NCBI GenBank assembly: GCA_037893225.1
Contig: JAZGUH010000370.1
Coordinates: forward strand, 930,001 to 994,000
DNA: 64,000 nucleotides
Direction of reading: 5' to 3'
DNA from: Hippasteria phrygiana
Lineage: Eukaryota; Echinodermata; Asteroidea; Valvatida; Goniasteridae
Each line of letters begins with the position of its first letter. The first letter of the stretch is position 1. Below are positions 22,801 through 34,294 of this stretch, one piece after another. A model generated the notes under the pieces. The model ran no database searches. It was not told the DNA's origin and saw only the letters and a list, made by a program, of their open reading frames with translations. The translations under genes were made by a program, and so were the position numbers.

Positions 22801-25800
22801 CAAAGGATGACCGATGGCCCATTTTTACTTATGTTTTTAGATTTTTCAAGAAAGCCGTTCTTTTTAACCCTAACCCCCTAGGCATTTTTACTAGAAGGCT
22901 TCCTTAACCTGTCAAAATCCAGCACTGTGCAGTATACCTATGGCACATTTTTTTGACTTTGACAAATTGGGGCATCATAGCTCCATGTAAAGTAATGGTG
23001 CCAAGGCCCTACAGTCCTTACCATTAAAATTAGACAAAACCTGCTGTTGGAGTTTGCAAGGCTTGGGGGTAGTTAGGGTTAAAGATAGCTTTCACCCACT
23101 GCATAGTCCACTAAATAGATTCAAAATGCACAATGAATAGACTGGAAGAAATTTCCTGTCTTTCTTGTGCACTTGTTCTTTTTGTGTGGTTTTTTTTTTT
23201 TTTTTTTTTTTTACTTTTTAAAATGTATTTATTCATTTATTTATTTATTTGCTTTTTTTTGGCGGGGAGAAAACACAAAAGAAACCTCAAAATCCCAAAA
23301 CAGCCACTTAAAAAATGGAATCAGGTGGAGACGCTTATATAGTTTTGTTTCGTTTGTGTTAATTTTGTTATTGGCCTACTTTCTTGGTTCACTTCGTACA
23401 ACATGGGCAATGTCCTATTGTATTTTGTTTTCTGACTGGACCGAGTTGGTAAACTACAATAATGTGGTCTTGTATTTCCACGTACAACGCAATTTATAAT
23501 ATTGTAAATTTGACATGAACTTCCGATCAATCCATACATCCATCATTTTGGGGGGGATCCATCTTTGGGGGATCAATCCATCATTTTTTGGGGGGTGAGT
23601 TGGTCTAGTCTTACCAACAGTGGAGATAATTTCTTTAGTATCTACTGAAGATTTATCCTCTATTTAGATCTGGACCCAGGAAAACCGTAAGGGTGGTAGG
23701 GCTGGGAACCTAAAATGTGGCCAACCCCACCACCTCAGTTGTAACCCTTTTAGAGTGGCTATTAGCCTTGTATTGGGTGACCATTGAAGAACCCTAACCC
23801 TGCCAGACGCAGCACAGTGCATCTGTGCTGACAGCTCCACTTTGCTGGACTCTCCACACAAGTCAATGAGACAAAGTATGCAATCTGATGCGTCTGGCAG
23901 GGTTCTAGCAAACATGCCCTCCCTGGAGGTTTATGGTTAATTAAAAAAACTTTTAAAAAATCATTCACTTAGCTACTGGGGCAGGCTAAGGACAGACTAA
24001 AGAGTCCGTTGCTAGACTAGTCAGTGTCTGGTACCACAACCAATCGTGGGAGTTGCGCATACACTGTTGGGTTTGTTTTCGATTCCAGGGGAGCTTTATG
24101 ACGTCGGTTGGAACCACAAGTTGTTGTTGAACTGTGCTGGGTCCGGAGCACCGACAGGTACTTAGCCCCTCCCCCAACCTGCCACTCTGGCCCCACCCCT
24201 CCTCAGTATGGTTCCCTTGTCTATTTTGATTTTATTCCCGTCACATTTCATCTCTTAGTTGAATACCGAAGTGATGATGTCAGCGTGCAATGTTTAAAAC
24301 CAGATGAAGCGATCTTCATGAATTTTCAAAGTGAACACAAAAACTGGTCGGAGCGGGATTCGAAACTGTGACCTCCGGAATACAGTACGGGTGCTCTACC
24401 AACTGAGCTATCTTGCCCAATGTTGGCAGTCTCCCAAATTGTCAGTATCCTTGTTCGGGGTGCACTAGTCAGAAGTCATAAACCCATAATGCCATACAGC
24501 CAGGGATCACTCACCAACTTCACGATACAACTTGGGAAGTGACATTGTGGGGATCACTCGATGAGATACGACTTTTTAGCATGATATCGTCAAACAAACC
24601 ACAAGGAAAACCGACTCGGTAAATTTGAATGAATTTTCAAAGTCAACAAAGAAAACTGGTAGGAGCGGGATTTGAACCTCCGGAATACCGTACCGGTGCT
24701 CAAATCTTGATGTGTTTAACAAAAGAAAAACCATTTTCTCAATTCTCGGCAACCAGCTTACCGTTATAGATTTTATTTTATAACCAGTTGTCATGCCAAC
24801 TGAAATAACAATTCTTAAATGGGCCGCACCTACTGAGTTATGCCTTATCTTTCCATGCTGCAGTCGTTCTTGACGCCCCGACTGGCATGACGTCTGATGT
24901 TTGGTGTCTGATCCAACCCCGAATTGCCAAATTCACAAGAGTGAGTATTTATGGGCAGGCTTTGGGAGGGAGGGAGGGGAGGGGCAGAGGGGGAGGGGTG
25001 GCTGCAACAATCTTTTATTCAGTAGCAATCTGTCCAATCGACAGTCAACATTTAGACAGGCAGTTTTTGCTCGTAGAAAACTTACAAACCTCACATTTTA
25101 ACTAAAATATAATCTTCTTCAAAGTGAACAAAGAAACTGGCAGGAGCGGGATTCGAACCTGCGACCTCCGGGTTACCGTACCGGCGCTCTACCAACTGAC
25201 CTATCTTGCCCTATGTTGGCGGTCTCCCAAATTGTCAGTATCTTTGTTCAAGTGGGCGCTAGTCAGAAGTCATCAACCCAGAATGCCGTATAGCCAGGGA
25301 TCACACCCAATTTTACGATGCAACCTGGGAAGCGTGGGGATCAAGTGGGGATCACTCAATGAGGATACGACTTTTTAATTTATAATTCGTCAAACAATAA
25401 AATCTTAATATCTCCTCCCAAAAATAGTAGCTAAAATTGGGCCAGTGATTTCTGAATGTCTGAACAATTTTAACCCTAACGCACATAAATCCATCAAAAT
25501 CCTCTTCCTGTTTTGGAGGACTCTTTCGGCGGATTCAGGATACCTCCATATTGAAACCTGGGGGATTTTGATGGATTGAGGATTGTAAGCCTAGCGGTAC
25601 TGCAGGATTTTGATGGATTCAGGATACCTCCATATTGAGCAGTCACCAAAACCAACTTTTTGCGCATGACAAAATAGGTGGATTTTTGCAGATTCAGGAT
25701 ACTTTCTAGTAAAAGTTAAGCCATTTTAGTGTATTTTAGCCTAAAATAATTTGTTATCAATTGTAAATATTAACTTTGTTAAGTCCTGTAAATTGTCGGT

Positions 25801-28080
25801 CCACCCAGTTAAAATCGGATAGGAATGAATGAATAATTAATATTCTTTTCTGTTTCTTTTCCTTCACTCTCTCCCGCTCTTCCCCACCCAAATCCTCTTC
25901 CCTGCCCCCTTTCTTTCCCTTCCACATGCCCTTCCCCGCCCCTTTCCCACCCCTTTTCCTTCCCCCCCCCTCCCCGCCCCCTTCCATGCCCCCCTTCCTC
26001 GCCCCCCCTTCCTCACCCCCCCTTCCTCACCCCTCTTCCGCACCCCTTCCTGGGTATTCTGTAATAGGTCTGCTCCTATGACAGAGCTGGTCTTGGATTC
26101 AGCGACAGAACGCCAGTGGTATGATCACAATCATTCCATTTTGGTGTCGGCCAGTGGTGCACTGTTGTAGTAGGGCGATAGGATCTCACTTGTTGGGGTC
26201 CGGAGGTGACACCTGTCTCCGATGTACAGAATGACATTTTTTAGGGGGGGGGAACATTTTAGAAATTTGAGAGCATTAACACTTTTTCTTTCTTGACTGT
26301 ATCTTTATTGATTGATTTTGGTGGCATGTGAATGCTAAATTTGGTATGGAGTATTTAAAAATCTTAATTCTTTGTAAACTGAGATAAAATTCTTTGTATA
26401 TCTTGTATTGGGCACCCTGTGATCACAACTACAAAATCATGCGCGTAACAAATTTTGACTTTCTTGTGTAGTTGTCCAGAGTTTTCGGTTAGATATATTT
26501 TCATTTTTAAAGGCTCCATGCAAACATGTAGAAGAATGCCAAAACTGTAGGGAATTCAGTAGAAGTGTGATCATGAAATATTCACTTATGATCTAAAAAC
26601 AAATTTGGTGAAAAGTGAAATAATACGAAGAAAGCCAAATCTTTTTTTTAATGAAAGTTCGCCCCCAAACAAGGCTGAAATCCACTAGAGGTGCAAAGCT
26701 ACAAAAAGAATCAAAGATACAAGAGGCAGGAATTAATATTCCTCTTGAAGCAGGAAAGATCGTATAAGATGAAGGGAAACATGCACCAGGCCAAAAATTC
26801 CACCGAGATACAGAACGAGGGAAAAATCTATTGGCATAGCTTTTCGTTCTACATCTAGGTACAGCTAGAGTATATTGGTGGGAACAGGCGGAAAGCCAAG
26901 TTTCACGCTCAAACACCCTAACTGGAGGAACCAAGCTGGACAAGCCGGTGGAACATTTACCATGAAAATATCTGTAGAACAGACTGAAGCCGTGTCCGCA
27001 TTGGACTTTTTTTGGTAAAACCTACGGAGACGGTTGTCAACTTTAATAACCCAATTAAGTCCAATGCGGACAGCCGGTAAACTTCCCAAATTGTCAAGTG
27101 TCGGTTGTCAGTTTTACCCTCCGCAGCAGTAAGTTTTACAGGCCCAAGCGAGGAGCGAAAGAGGAACGTGGTAGGTTTTACGTCGCTGAAAAGTCCAGTG
27201 CGGACAGCCACGGTAAAGTAAAACCTACATTTTGATCACGTGCCGTCTGCAGATCAATGCATGCCGCGCCTCTACGTTGGCACACACAATGAAATGCGTG
27301 TAAATTTAGCGCGTTCTACAAAACCACAGAGGACATTCACTGCATAATAGTTTATTTGGCCAAGGACTTTCAGCGAGCCGTGTAATTCAAGTGCGGACGC
27401 ACGGAAAAATAACCACAGTGGAATGTTTAATAACGATCACATACGGTAACTTTTGACAATAATTAGTCCAATGCGAACGCAGCTTAAGAGTAGCAACAGA
27501 TCTCCGGTGAGAGAGTGATTGTAAGGATGAGCCCAACTCTTCTCCAGCCAAATTAACAATGCCTGTAGAAGTAGGTGTACACTGAGAAATAATTGTTATA
27601 CCCCAACTTTTATGCACAGAATTTTTCGTCCGAGTCCTACACTGTCGTCAACAAAGAAAGGGGACAAGCTAGCACTGTGGAGAGGTGAGTGCAGATTACT
27701 TCAATTCAATTTTGCATTAATGTTTTTTTTTTTTTTTAAACTGTCGAACTGTTACTTGGAGGGGTGGTCTAGGCTGGGCTGTAGTCCTCCTTTAGGTCCA
27801 GATAAGCCATCCTACAATTGTTGCTCTTTTTGCCCCATTATTATTATTATTAGAATTCCTGTGCATGCGACAAAAGGGCGACTCTGCCCGAAATAACCCC
27901 AAAGGGGCAACGCGCGAGTTGCCCATTTAGAGCACTTTCCCCACGTACCCTACTAAAAAACACTCCAAAGGGGCGACTTTCACAATAGGGCGACGGTTAT
28001 GTGTCACCCTATTCAACCGCGTCGCCCGAACCCACTCTTTTATAGCATTATGTGTCGCCCCAATTAGGCAATTGAGGAAA

Positions 28081-28111
<31 letters not shown>

Positions 28112-31100
28112 GTTTTTAGTTTTTAGTTATTTAATGCTACCCCACGAGGGTGTCTTTAGAAATCGAACTACCCCACAGAGTGAATGCTATGGCTTTTGAG
28201 ATTTCAATGGGGACAAAGGAGAATAAAAGAAAGAAAGTAAAGTCTACAATAGAGGTACCCCGTATGGGTGCATGCGTGAGGATGTTTTTGGTTTTTGTTT
28301 GGGGGGGGGGGGGGGGGGGCGGGGGGTTAACCCTAACAGTCCTGAATCCTCCAATTCACACCACCTGGGGAGTTAGGGTTACTAGAAGTCGTCCAATACA
28401 AGGCTAAAAGCCACTCTAGGTAAAGGGCTACAACAGAGCAGTGTTGTAGTCAAGGCCACAACCTCCGAGGCCAAGACCGAGGCCACAACGTCCGAGGCCG
28501 AGGCCGAGGCCGGCTACTAAACACGTAATAAACTAATAATCCACTCAATCAAGGTTAAAGGCAGTGTGCATGATTGGTCATTGTTGCAATTTTCAGAAAT
28601 GGGCGGATTTGGAGGTTAGTATTTTATAGGAAATATCGTTCCACTGACCTGTTCATAAGTTTTGCGTTGTTGGATGGCGAGAAAAACGAGAGAAAAACGG
28701 TGCTCGTTTTCAACCGTCGGGCGGATGATAGCCTTTAGTCAAGACGCGCGTGGCTACCTGGACACGTGACGCGCCCCGAATGCCAGCATGTCCGGGGCGC
28801 CACGCGCGCCTTGACTAAAGGCTACAGGGCAGTTTTCCAACGATTGAAAACAATATAAATTTCCACTTTTCTTGACAACGACAGCACACCTGGTGCTATC
28901 ATTTTACACGATGATTGAGACTACTATTAACTTACAGGCTAGTAAGGTATTTCGTAATAATTCAGTAAAAACAAATTAGAGGATTACCAATCGTGTACAC
29001 TACCTTCATTGTTGGGTTTTTTATTTTATTTTCAAGTCAATGGCAGGTTCCTCAAAGGATATGTTCATTGCATTTCAAGAACATAAGGGTCTCCAGCATC
29101 TGTTGGGATATATTTGCACGGTGGGGCCTCATAATAATCCCTCCTCTGCTAAAAATGCACTCCACTGGAGCACTGCTGGCTGGAACATAGTCTTGGGCCC
29201 AAGACCCTTGTGTTGTTATTTCGGAGGCGCCCGCGCGCCAGATTCACTAACGTTGTGTCCTCGAAATCCCGGCTTCGTACGTGCGTTCCGGCCTCACGCA
29301 TGCGTAGTTTACAAAATGCAGCCGAATCCGCAGCCGGTGTTTGTCAAACGTGCACGATTTTGGATCGCCACAAGGGTCTTGGATAAGTTGGCAGGCAATT
29401 CTTAACTTTTTCTTTACTTTTCGACGATTCTCCCTCGCTTTTCCGAGGGATCCAATCAGTGACCGAGTTTGAGCCTTATCATAAATTATTCATTACACGC
29501 AAATACATAGGACATGACGAGGCATCATGACCATTGATCTGCAGCCGCGCGCGTCACATGCGCGACATAAACCACGAATGTGATTGGTCAGAACACCATC
29601 GGGCGACGCTCACTGGATCGGTCTATTGCATAACCGTCCATCATTATCACAGTCCACAGTCTGGTCGCGCCCCCGAAATGCCAATTTATCAAAGACTTTA
29701 TCAAAAATCTTATCGCGCTGTCGGCCTATTGCAACTACACTGTACCTGATCGCGCTGCCTGTGCATTGCAACTGCGAAAGTACAAAAGTACAATAGTAAC
29801 GTCTTTGAACCAAGACTAGCTGGAACAGAGAGGACAGTCTTTGCAAGGGCATGCAGTTATGGGTACATAGATTAGTAGACATGTGACAGGCTTCGCGTTG
29901 CGCGAGCACGCGTAACGGTCAACTTCACTGCCGGCCATTATGATTATCGCTTTAACGTTCACTCGTTCAGGGCCGAGTGGTGGACCAGGAACCAGTCTAT
30001 AGCGGGAGTAGACTGATTATGTAACAAAAAAAAAGATTAGATGCTACCCGAGTACGTGTAACACAATAGTGGCAGTTCATGGGGCGAGTGAAGTGCTGGA
30101 CCAGGAACTACATGTAGTCTATAACCAGGAGTAGACTGGTTCTACAAGAAGATGATACATATACATGTACGTACGTGAGTACGTGCAATCGGTGAGCTAT
30201 CTATAGCTCCATGGTGCAATAATGCAAATACCAGTTAATTAATTCGTGCGTATCTGCTTGAAACTTTATTTCGTTTCACGGAACTCACTGTGGCAGCTTC
30301 TCGAAGGTTTGATGAGGTAAACAATTTAAATTAATTGAAACAGAAAACACATCTGAATTGGTGGGAAAATTGGTCAAAGTGGGCGGCCTCGACCAGATCT
30401 TCGAGTCCGGAAGGCTCCGAGGCCATAAAAATCGGCCTCGAGACCTCCAACACTGCAACAGAGGTGGTGGGGTTGGCCACATTTTAGGTTGCCAGCCCGA
30501 CCACCCTTACGGTTTTCCTGTGCCCAGATCTAAATAGAGGATAAATCGTCAACAGATATCAAACAAATTATCCCAATTTTCAGACCTATAGACCCCAGTA
30601 GCTTCCGCCATTGTTGAGACCAACTCGCCTCTCTTTGTTTTAAAGAATGTCAGAAATGTTTTTAAAATTTTCTAAAATTTCCAAAAAATGTATATTTTTT
30701 GCCATCCCAGTTGTAAAGATTTTTACTTGCGGATTTTCAGAATGTCAGAGGACTTGTTCCACTTGCTTAGACAAAGTAGCGACCAGCCGCTGCCATTCAT
30801 TATGGTGGGGTCGGAGATGGGCTCCGTCAATGCGAGATTCTTCACACAGATGTACGACAGGTAAAGTACCAAAATATGCAATGAAAAAGAAATATTTTAA
30901 AAATCTGCCCAGAATACGTGTTTCTTGTTGAACAAGATTTTACATTTTTTATTTTCAGGCTTTTTTTACTCGGCCTTTCTGTTGGGGCGATTTGTAACTT
31001 TCTTTGCAGGCCTTCTAAAAATGGATAAAACCACTGTACTCGGTGTGGTGCCTATTGTTTGTGTTTAAGCTTGCCTGCAAAGCCCTTTCACTGAGAGCCT

Positions 31101-34010
31101 GGCACTCCATCAATAACATGAGGGCCCAATTTCGTAGCGCTGCTTAACGGTAAGCAGAAAAGTTGTGCTAACTACAGCAGGAAAATTTGCTTAAGCATTG
31201 GCGTATTTCATGGCCAAGTTGTGCTAACGCTTACGCTTGCGCATGCATGAAGTTTTATATTGTTGCGTCACTAATTTAAGCAAATCCTGCTTCCGAAGTT
31301 AGCGGGCTCTTCGCTGTGCATACTGCTAACAGTCTCTATGAAATGGGCGAGGGTTCCAAAAATTGTGTTAAGCAGCGCTATGAAATTGGGCCCTGGACAC
31401 AAGGGGTTAGAAATCTCAAAAGACTCCAAACTGGCTTATAAGAACTACTTTGAACAAAGCTTGTTTGTTATTTCTTACCTCCAGTGTGGTGTCTGACCTA
31501 GTTATTGTCGACCCCTTGGCCGAAGGTATTTTTGAGTTGGACGATGGAATATGGAGCAGTTTTTGGTGAGTTCAGTTCGTATCAAAGTCGAGCCATTGTT
31601 TAAATTTTGGTAGAATAGTGATTCTTCATTCTGCCATTCGTTGTAAAGAATGCCTGCTGTAATTTGATCTGTACTTGGATGCAGAATTGGTAAATTATAT
31701 TGTTGGTTTATTTCCTTTACTTACTTACTTCCAGACGTCTTGTGTGCTGTCCGCGTTAGCGGTGTGCATTTGCAGGTAGTACAGGAATCGGGTACCTGGG
31801 CACCCGTTAAAGAAAGCCAATCCCAAAAATTAAATCTCGGGGAAATACTACCGCATCGGTGCATCAATGCAGCTAGATGCAAGTGTGTACAGTGAGCTCT
31901 ATAGCTTTACAGTGTATTAAAATTGTATTTTCGCAAGCGTCATAAACGTTAATCTGTTTTGTTTTTCCATGTACCCTGGTTTTCATTTTGAAAATTAGTA
32001 ACTTACCCACAAATGACATTCAAATACTTTCTTTTTCATTGTTCGAGAAACTACTGAGTAATATGGTATTTCGGTTACGGGTACTCGATTCCATAATCTG
32101 GAACCGGTTCCTGACATTAGCGGTTAGGTACGTATAGTCGGCGTTCATTGTGATTATACATGGAAACCAGACTTTAATCCAATTTAATTGTTTTCGTTTC
32201 TTTGCTATTCAGGTTTGAACATCTGCTGCCATCTTTCCAGTCTCTTCAGCTCTCTGCCGCTATTGGTCTGTCCCGCATTGTCTTGTTGTTAGGCCTGATG
32301 GAGCAACCAATCACAGGCAACGTTATACCAGAGAACGTAGTCTTAAGACAGGTAAGAGCCATTCCAATTGGCCAGCAATGTGTATGAGCAAGTTTTGGCA
32401 ATTTGTTGGCCTAGCTTCGTCTAAAGTCTAGTTTTTTTTTATTTCTTCACTGTCTTTTTCATTTTAGAAATATTTACTCTGCCAGCCGCGCCATCTGAGC
32501 TCCGTTGTGGACGAGCATTACTTTATAAATCAAAGTTTGTCACAGCTTAGGTATGTAACAATTTAGAAAACGTATACATGTATAATTTTATAGTTGATAG
32601 AGCATCGGTACGGTATTCTGGAGGTCGCAGGTTAAAATCCTGCTCCTGCCAGTCTTCTTTGTTCACTTTGAACATTTATTCAAATTACCCAGTCAGTTTC
32701 CCTTGTGGATTGTTTGACGAACTATATGTTAAAAAGTCGTATTCTCATTGAGTGATCCCCACAATGTCGCTTCCCATGCATTCTGGGTTTTTGACTTCTG
32801 ACTAGCGCCCCCGAACAGACACTGACAATTTGGGAGACCGCCAACCTAGGGCAAGATAGCTCAAGTTCGAAACGATAGGCCGGCTAATTTTGTTGTTGAC
32901 AATGACAATGGCATTAACTTCCTTGTTTTCTTTCTCACCAGAACGGCTTTTCAAGTCAAACCATTCCCTGAATCTGTGTCAGTGACTGTAATCACGGGAA
33001 ACTACTACGACGATCAACTACCTGGCGCACTCAATAAGGTAAACATCATCGGCTGAGCAAGAGACACGTCCAGAATTGGCTGGCTTTAATACAAGTATCC
33101 CTATTTTTCCTTCAACCTTTTTTTGTCCCACAACTCCGAAAAATGAAGTCTCATTGAATATTTGTCATAACCGTGTAATACACTCTGTCGTATGAAAATC
33201 ACACAATGAAGAGGTTGGGTGCAGGAGTACTGCAACTTTAGTTCCAAGAGCTTAGTTGAGGATGGAGTGAGTACAGAACATGGCAGGGATATGTAATCGA
33301 GTCCATCACAAGCCCTCCAGTCCTAATTCTAGATGGGAATTTACGTTTAATCAACAATGGCAAAAAGGCTGCTGCCAGTCCCAGTATTTGTGCAGGACGT
33401 ATGTGCCGTCCACGTCGAGCATTGATCGTGGCCCAGCGGCGTATTGAAAACATCAAACACAAACAATTGTATACACTGTGTACAAATGTACTCCTAAAGG
33501 CATTTGTATTTCTTTGTAAATAAAACTAAAAAGTAGATTGCATAAATACAAGGTCCAATTATTAAAAACTGAGTTCCGTTTAAACGTCCCATCCTTAATT
33601 CCAATGAGCTTTGACAAAGGCATTCCTTTGTCATTGTTCATCCAGTTACTTATGACCGGCTTTATGAAAGGACTTGCAGGGACTCGAGTACAACTCTGGA
33701 ACATGGTTCAAATAGTGCGAGGTCATATTACGTAGGTCTGTAGATTTTGAAAGTGCCGTGTTGAATTCTCTCTTTTCAGGTCTGGGCCAAATCCCAGCAA
33801 CAGCTGATGACGAAAGCCCATCCCAACGCCAAACACATCCTGATCAACGGAGCCGACCACCACATGCTGTATCGTAACCCCAACGCCATCGTGGAACCGG
33901 TCCGCAAGCTGGTCAGACAGTGGCGGGCACGGAATAACGCGGCATACCAGGAGAGCGTCCGAGACAATAACTCATCCGACGACGGACGAGAACAAAGTAG
34001 GACCTCATGA
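19877..34010 (+). CDS. membrane-anchored alpha/beta-hydrolase-fold protein (12 exons)
   Basis: Exons: 19877-20098, 21909-22035, 24089-24157, 24864-24940, 26068-26118, 27620-27684, 30741-30860, 31485-31565, 32213-32351, 32468-32550, 32942-33038, 33780-34010. All have GT-AG borders and matching phases and give 453 residues. Residues 1-74 are basic and Ser/Thr/Pro-rich. One hydrophobic segment in exon 2 (YVVLILILPAIL) is a likely membrane anchor. The fold then follows: VVLDAPTGMTSDVW (strand and oxyanion region), SYDRAGLGFSD, LPFIMVGSEMGSVNARF (nucleophile elbow), VIVDPLAEG, TVITGNYYDDQLP (acid loop) and INGADHHML (catalytic His position). At the elbow the pattern G-x-Nuc-x-G reads G-S-E-M-G, so the nucleophile position is Glu, not Ser. 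I cannot name an ortholog. It may be a pseudoenzyme or use another chemistry. Large introns hold most of the mobile elements in this part of the window. Confidence 0.85.
20148..20891. mobile_element. TIR element with internal 180-bp tandem units
   Basis: A perfect inverted end, ATTGCAGAATACCCCGCCAC at 20149-20168 and its inverse at 20871-20890, frames about 740 bp. The interior is three to four tandem units of about 180 bp carrying CGGATACGCGGATACGG and GATAGAGGGCGCCATTTT. A 190-codon open frame on the minus strand is a by-product of the repeats. It lies in intron 1 of the hydrolase gene, 50 bp after exon 1. Confidence 0.8.
21690..21849. mobile_element. TTAA-CCCTAAC foldback insert (type 3)
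   Basis: TTAAACCCTAACGTC at the left and GACGTTAGGGTTAA at the right are inverse ends with TTAA borders. The interior contains a second inverted pair, TACAAAATACTACTC and GAGTAGTATTTTGTA-like sequence. It ends 60 bp before exon 2 of the hydrolase gene. Confidence 0.8.
22091..22681. mobile_element. TIR element with about 45-bp imperfect ends
   Basis: The left end (TTTACTTTAATACCCCCAC..AATCGGTCAGGAATAGCAAA) is the inverse of the right end (TTTTGCTGTTCCTGACCGAT..GGGTATTATTAAGTAAA). The same end occurs alone at about 2623-2665 and 20108-20140, so the family is repeated. It contains the nested element 22224-22427. Confidence 0.7.
22224..22427. mobile_element. MITE with 29-bp inverted ends, family A copy 2
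   Basis: The ends match the element at 2861-3193 with one substitution in the right end (GATGTCTGG). The interior is an internally deleted, inverted version. It sits inside the larger TIR element 22091-22681. Confidence 0.8.
22864..23082. mobile_element. TTAA-CCCTAAC insert (type 4)
   Basis: TTAACCCTAACCCCCTAGGC at the left and AGTTAGGGTTAA at the right border 211 bp of interior. The interior (TTTTTACTAGAAGGCTTCCT, then CACTGTGCAGTATACC) matches the insert at 43756-43976. Confidence 0.8.
23636..23770. repeat. dispersed repeat (GTGGCCAACCCCACCACCTC family)
   Basis: Second plus-oriented copy of the repeat seen at 11210-11360, from TATCTACTGAAGATTTATCC to AGAGTGGCTATTAGCC. It lies in intron 2 of the hydrolase gene, directly left of the insert at 23788. 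Confidence 0.75.
23788..23940. mobile_element. TTAA-CCCTAAC insert (type 1), left border eroded
   Basis: The interior matches 10479-10628 (CTGCCAGACGCAGCACAGTG). The right border is TTAA, but the left one reads AAGAACCCTAACCC and has lost the TTAA. Confidence 0.7.
24344..24590 (-). mobile_element. tRNA-derived SINE
   Basis: The minus-strand tRNA-like head (24346-24418) with TAGCTCAGTTGGTAGAGC is followed by the body shared with 9115-9241 and 25200-25390. B-box substitutions make transcription as a tRNA unlikely. A second tail and partial head follow at 24592-24705. Confidence 0.7.
25118..25390 (-). mobile_element. tRNA-derived SINE, best preserved copy
   Basis: The minus-strand head at 25138-25213 has B box GGTTCGAATCC. 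The D-arm reads TAGGTCAGTTGGTAGAGC, with one change from the other copies. It is followed by the long body to about 25390. The copy lies in intron 4 of the hydrolase gene. Confidence 0.75.
25470..25715. repeat. partial TTAACCCTAAC end with AATCCTCC-type interior
   Basis: TTAACCCTAACGCACATAAA opens the block. The interior repeats TTGATGGATTCAGGATACCT and AATCCTC motifs. I see no clear matching right end, so the boundary is approximate. Confidence 0.5.
25850..26055. repeat. polypyrimidine tract
   Basis: About 200 bp of nearly uninterrupted C/T (for example CCCCTTCCTCACCCCCCCTT) lie just before exon 5 of the hydrolase gene. Part of it may extend the acceptor polypyrimidine tract; the length far exceeds what splicing needs. 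Confidence 0.85.
26650..27640 (-). mobile_element. LINE 3'-end fragment split by a TIR element
   Basis: The minus strand of about 26650-26985 encodes the C-terminal tail of a LINE ORF2 (motif YTLAVPRCRTKSYANRFFPR..WN). The sequence at 26986-27485 has inverted ends around CCGCATTGGACT and AGTCCAATGCG and looks like a MITE. LINE-like sequence may continue after 27488; exon 6 of the hydrolase gene (27620-27684) follows. Confidence 0.5.
28327..28381. mobile_element. smallest TTAA-CCCTAAC insert
   Basis: TTAACCCTAACAGTCCTGAA at the left and GGGAGTTAGGGTTA at the right are only about 55 bp apart. The interior has one AATCCTCCAATT motif. The right TTAA is incomplete. A run of about 28 G lies immediately to the left. 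Confidence 0.65.
28439..30455. mobile_element. non-autonomous hAT-like element, 2.0 kb, exact 8-bp TSD
   Basis: The left end CAGTGTTGTAGTCAAGGCC and the right end GGCCTCGAGACCTCCAACACTG are inverse. Both are flanked by the direct repeat CAACAGAG (28431-28438 and 30456-30463). CAGTG ends and 8-bp duplications are hAT hallmarks. No transposase frame is visible. It interrupts a copy of the dispersed repeat also found at 11210 and 23636, which supports the borders. It contains a nested family B element (28557-29006). It lies in intron 6 of the hydrolase gene. Confidence 0.88.
28557..29006. mobile_element. family B TIR element nested in the hAT-like element
   Basis: The ends AAAGGCAGTGTGCATGATTGG and CCAATCGTGTACACTACCTT are inverse. 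A GC-rich foldback at 28739-28824 (arms TAGCCTTTAGTCAAG...GGC) takes the place where other copies have a short central palindrome. Confidence 0.8.
31121..31394. mobile_element. MITE with 27-bp ends AGGGCCCAATTTC
   Basis: AGGGCCCAATTTCGTAGCGC at the left and its inverse GCGCTATGAAATTGGGCCCT at the right frame 274 bp without coding capacity. It lies in intron 7 of the hydrolase gene. Confidence 0.85.
32590..32880 (+). mobile_element. tRNA-derived SINE, degraded
   Basis: A partial head (GTTGATAGAGCATCGGTACG, then GGTCGCAGG) is followed by the tail CAGTCAGTTTCCCTTGTGGA and a second body ending GGGCAAGATAGCTCA. It lies in intron 10 of the hydrolase gene. Confidence 0.65.
33285..33705. repeat. AAGTCC foldback repeat split by a 250-bp insert
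   Basis: One arm (GAGTCCATCACAAGCCCTCC) is at 33297-33331 and the core plus other arm (TTGACAAAGGCATTCCTTTG to GGACTCGAGTACAACTC) at 33608-33700. About 250 bp of unrelated sequence between them is probably a later insertion. Confidence 0.65.
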
Positions 34011-34150
34011 TGACGCCAAACAAAATTACCGAAAGATTTATACTTTTTTTTTTTATTTATTAAAAAAGGTTTCATGTACTATCAGGTACCAGTGTCACAG
34101 TCCTGTTTACCGTAAGCGAGAAATTACTGACTAACAGCCAGAGTAAAGGT

Positions 34151-34294
34151 TAAACATTACCCTGCTAAATGCAACAGAATGCACCAATTGTAAAAAGTTT
34201 AGCAGTCAAGGCATGTCTCCTGGTACAGATGAGTTCACTGCAACATTGCATTTGGCAGGGTGCTCAGAGAATACCTCGTGGGGGTTAGGGTTAA
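34151..34294. mobile_element. TTAA-bounded insert with CCCTGCTAAATGC interior
   Basis: The left border is TTAAACATTACCCTGC and the right border is GGGGGTTAGGGTTAA. The interior starts GCTAAATGCAACAG and ends CATTTGGCAGGGTG, an inverted pair like that of the type 1 inserts. Confidence 0.65.

Noticed and set aside
24592..24705. Separate tRNA gene on the minus strand
   Set aside because: Half of the tRNA-like region is missing and it directly follows another copy of the same SINE.
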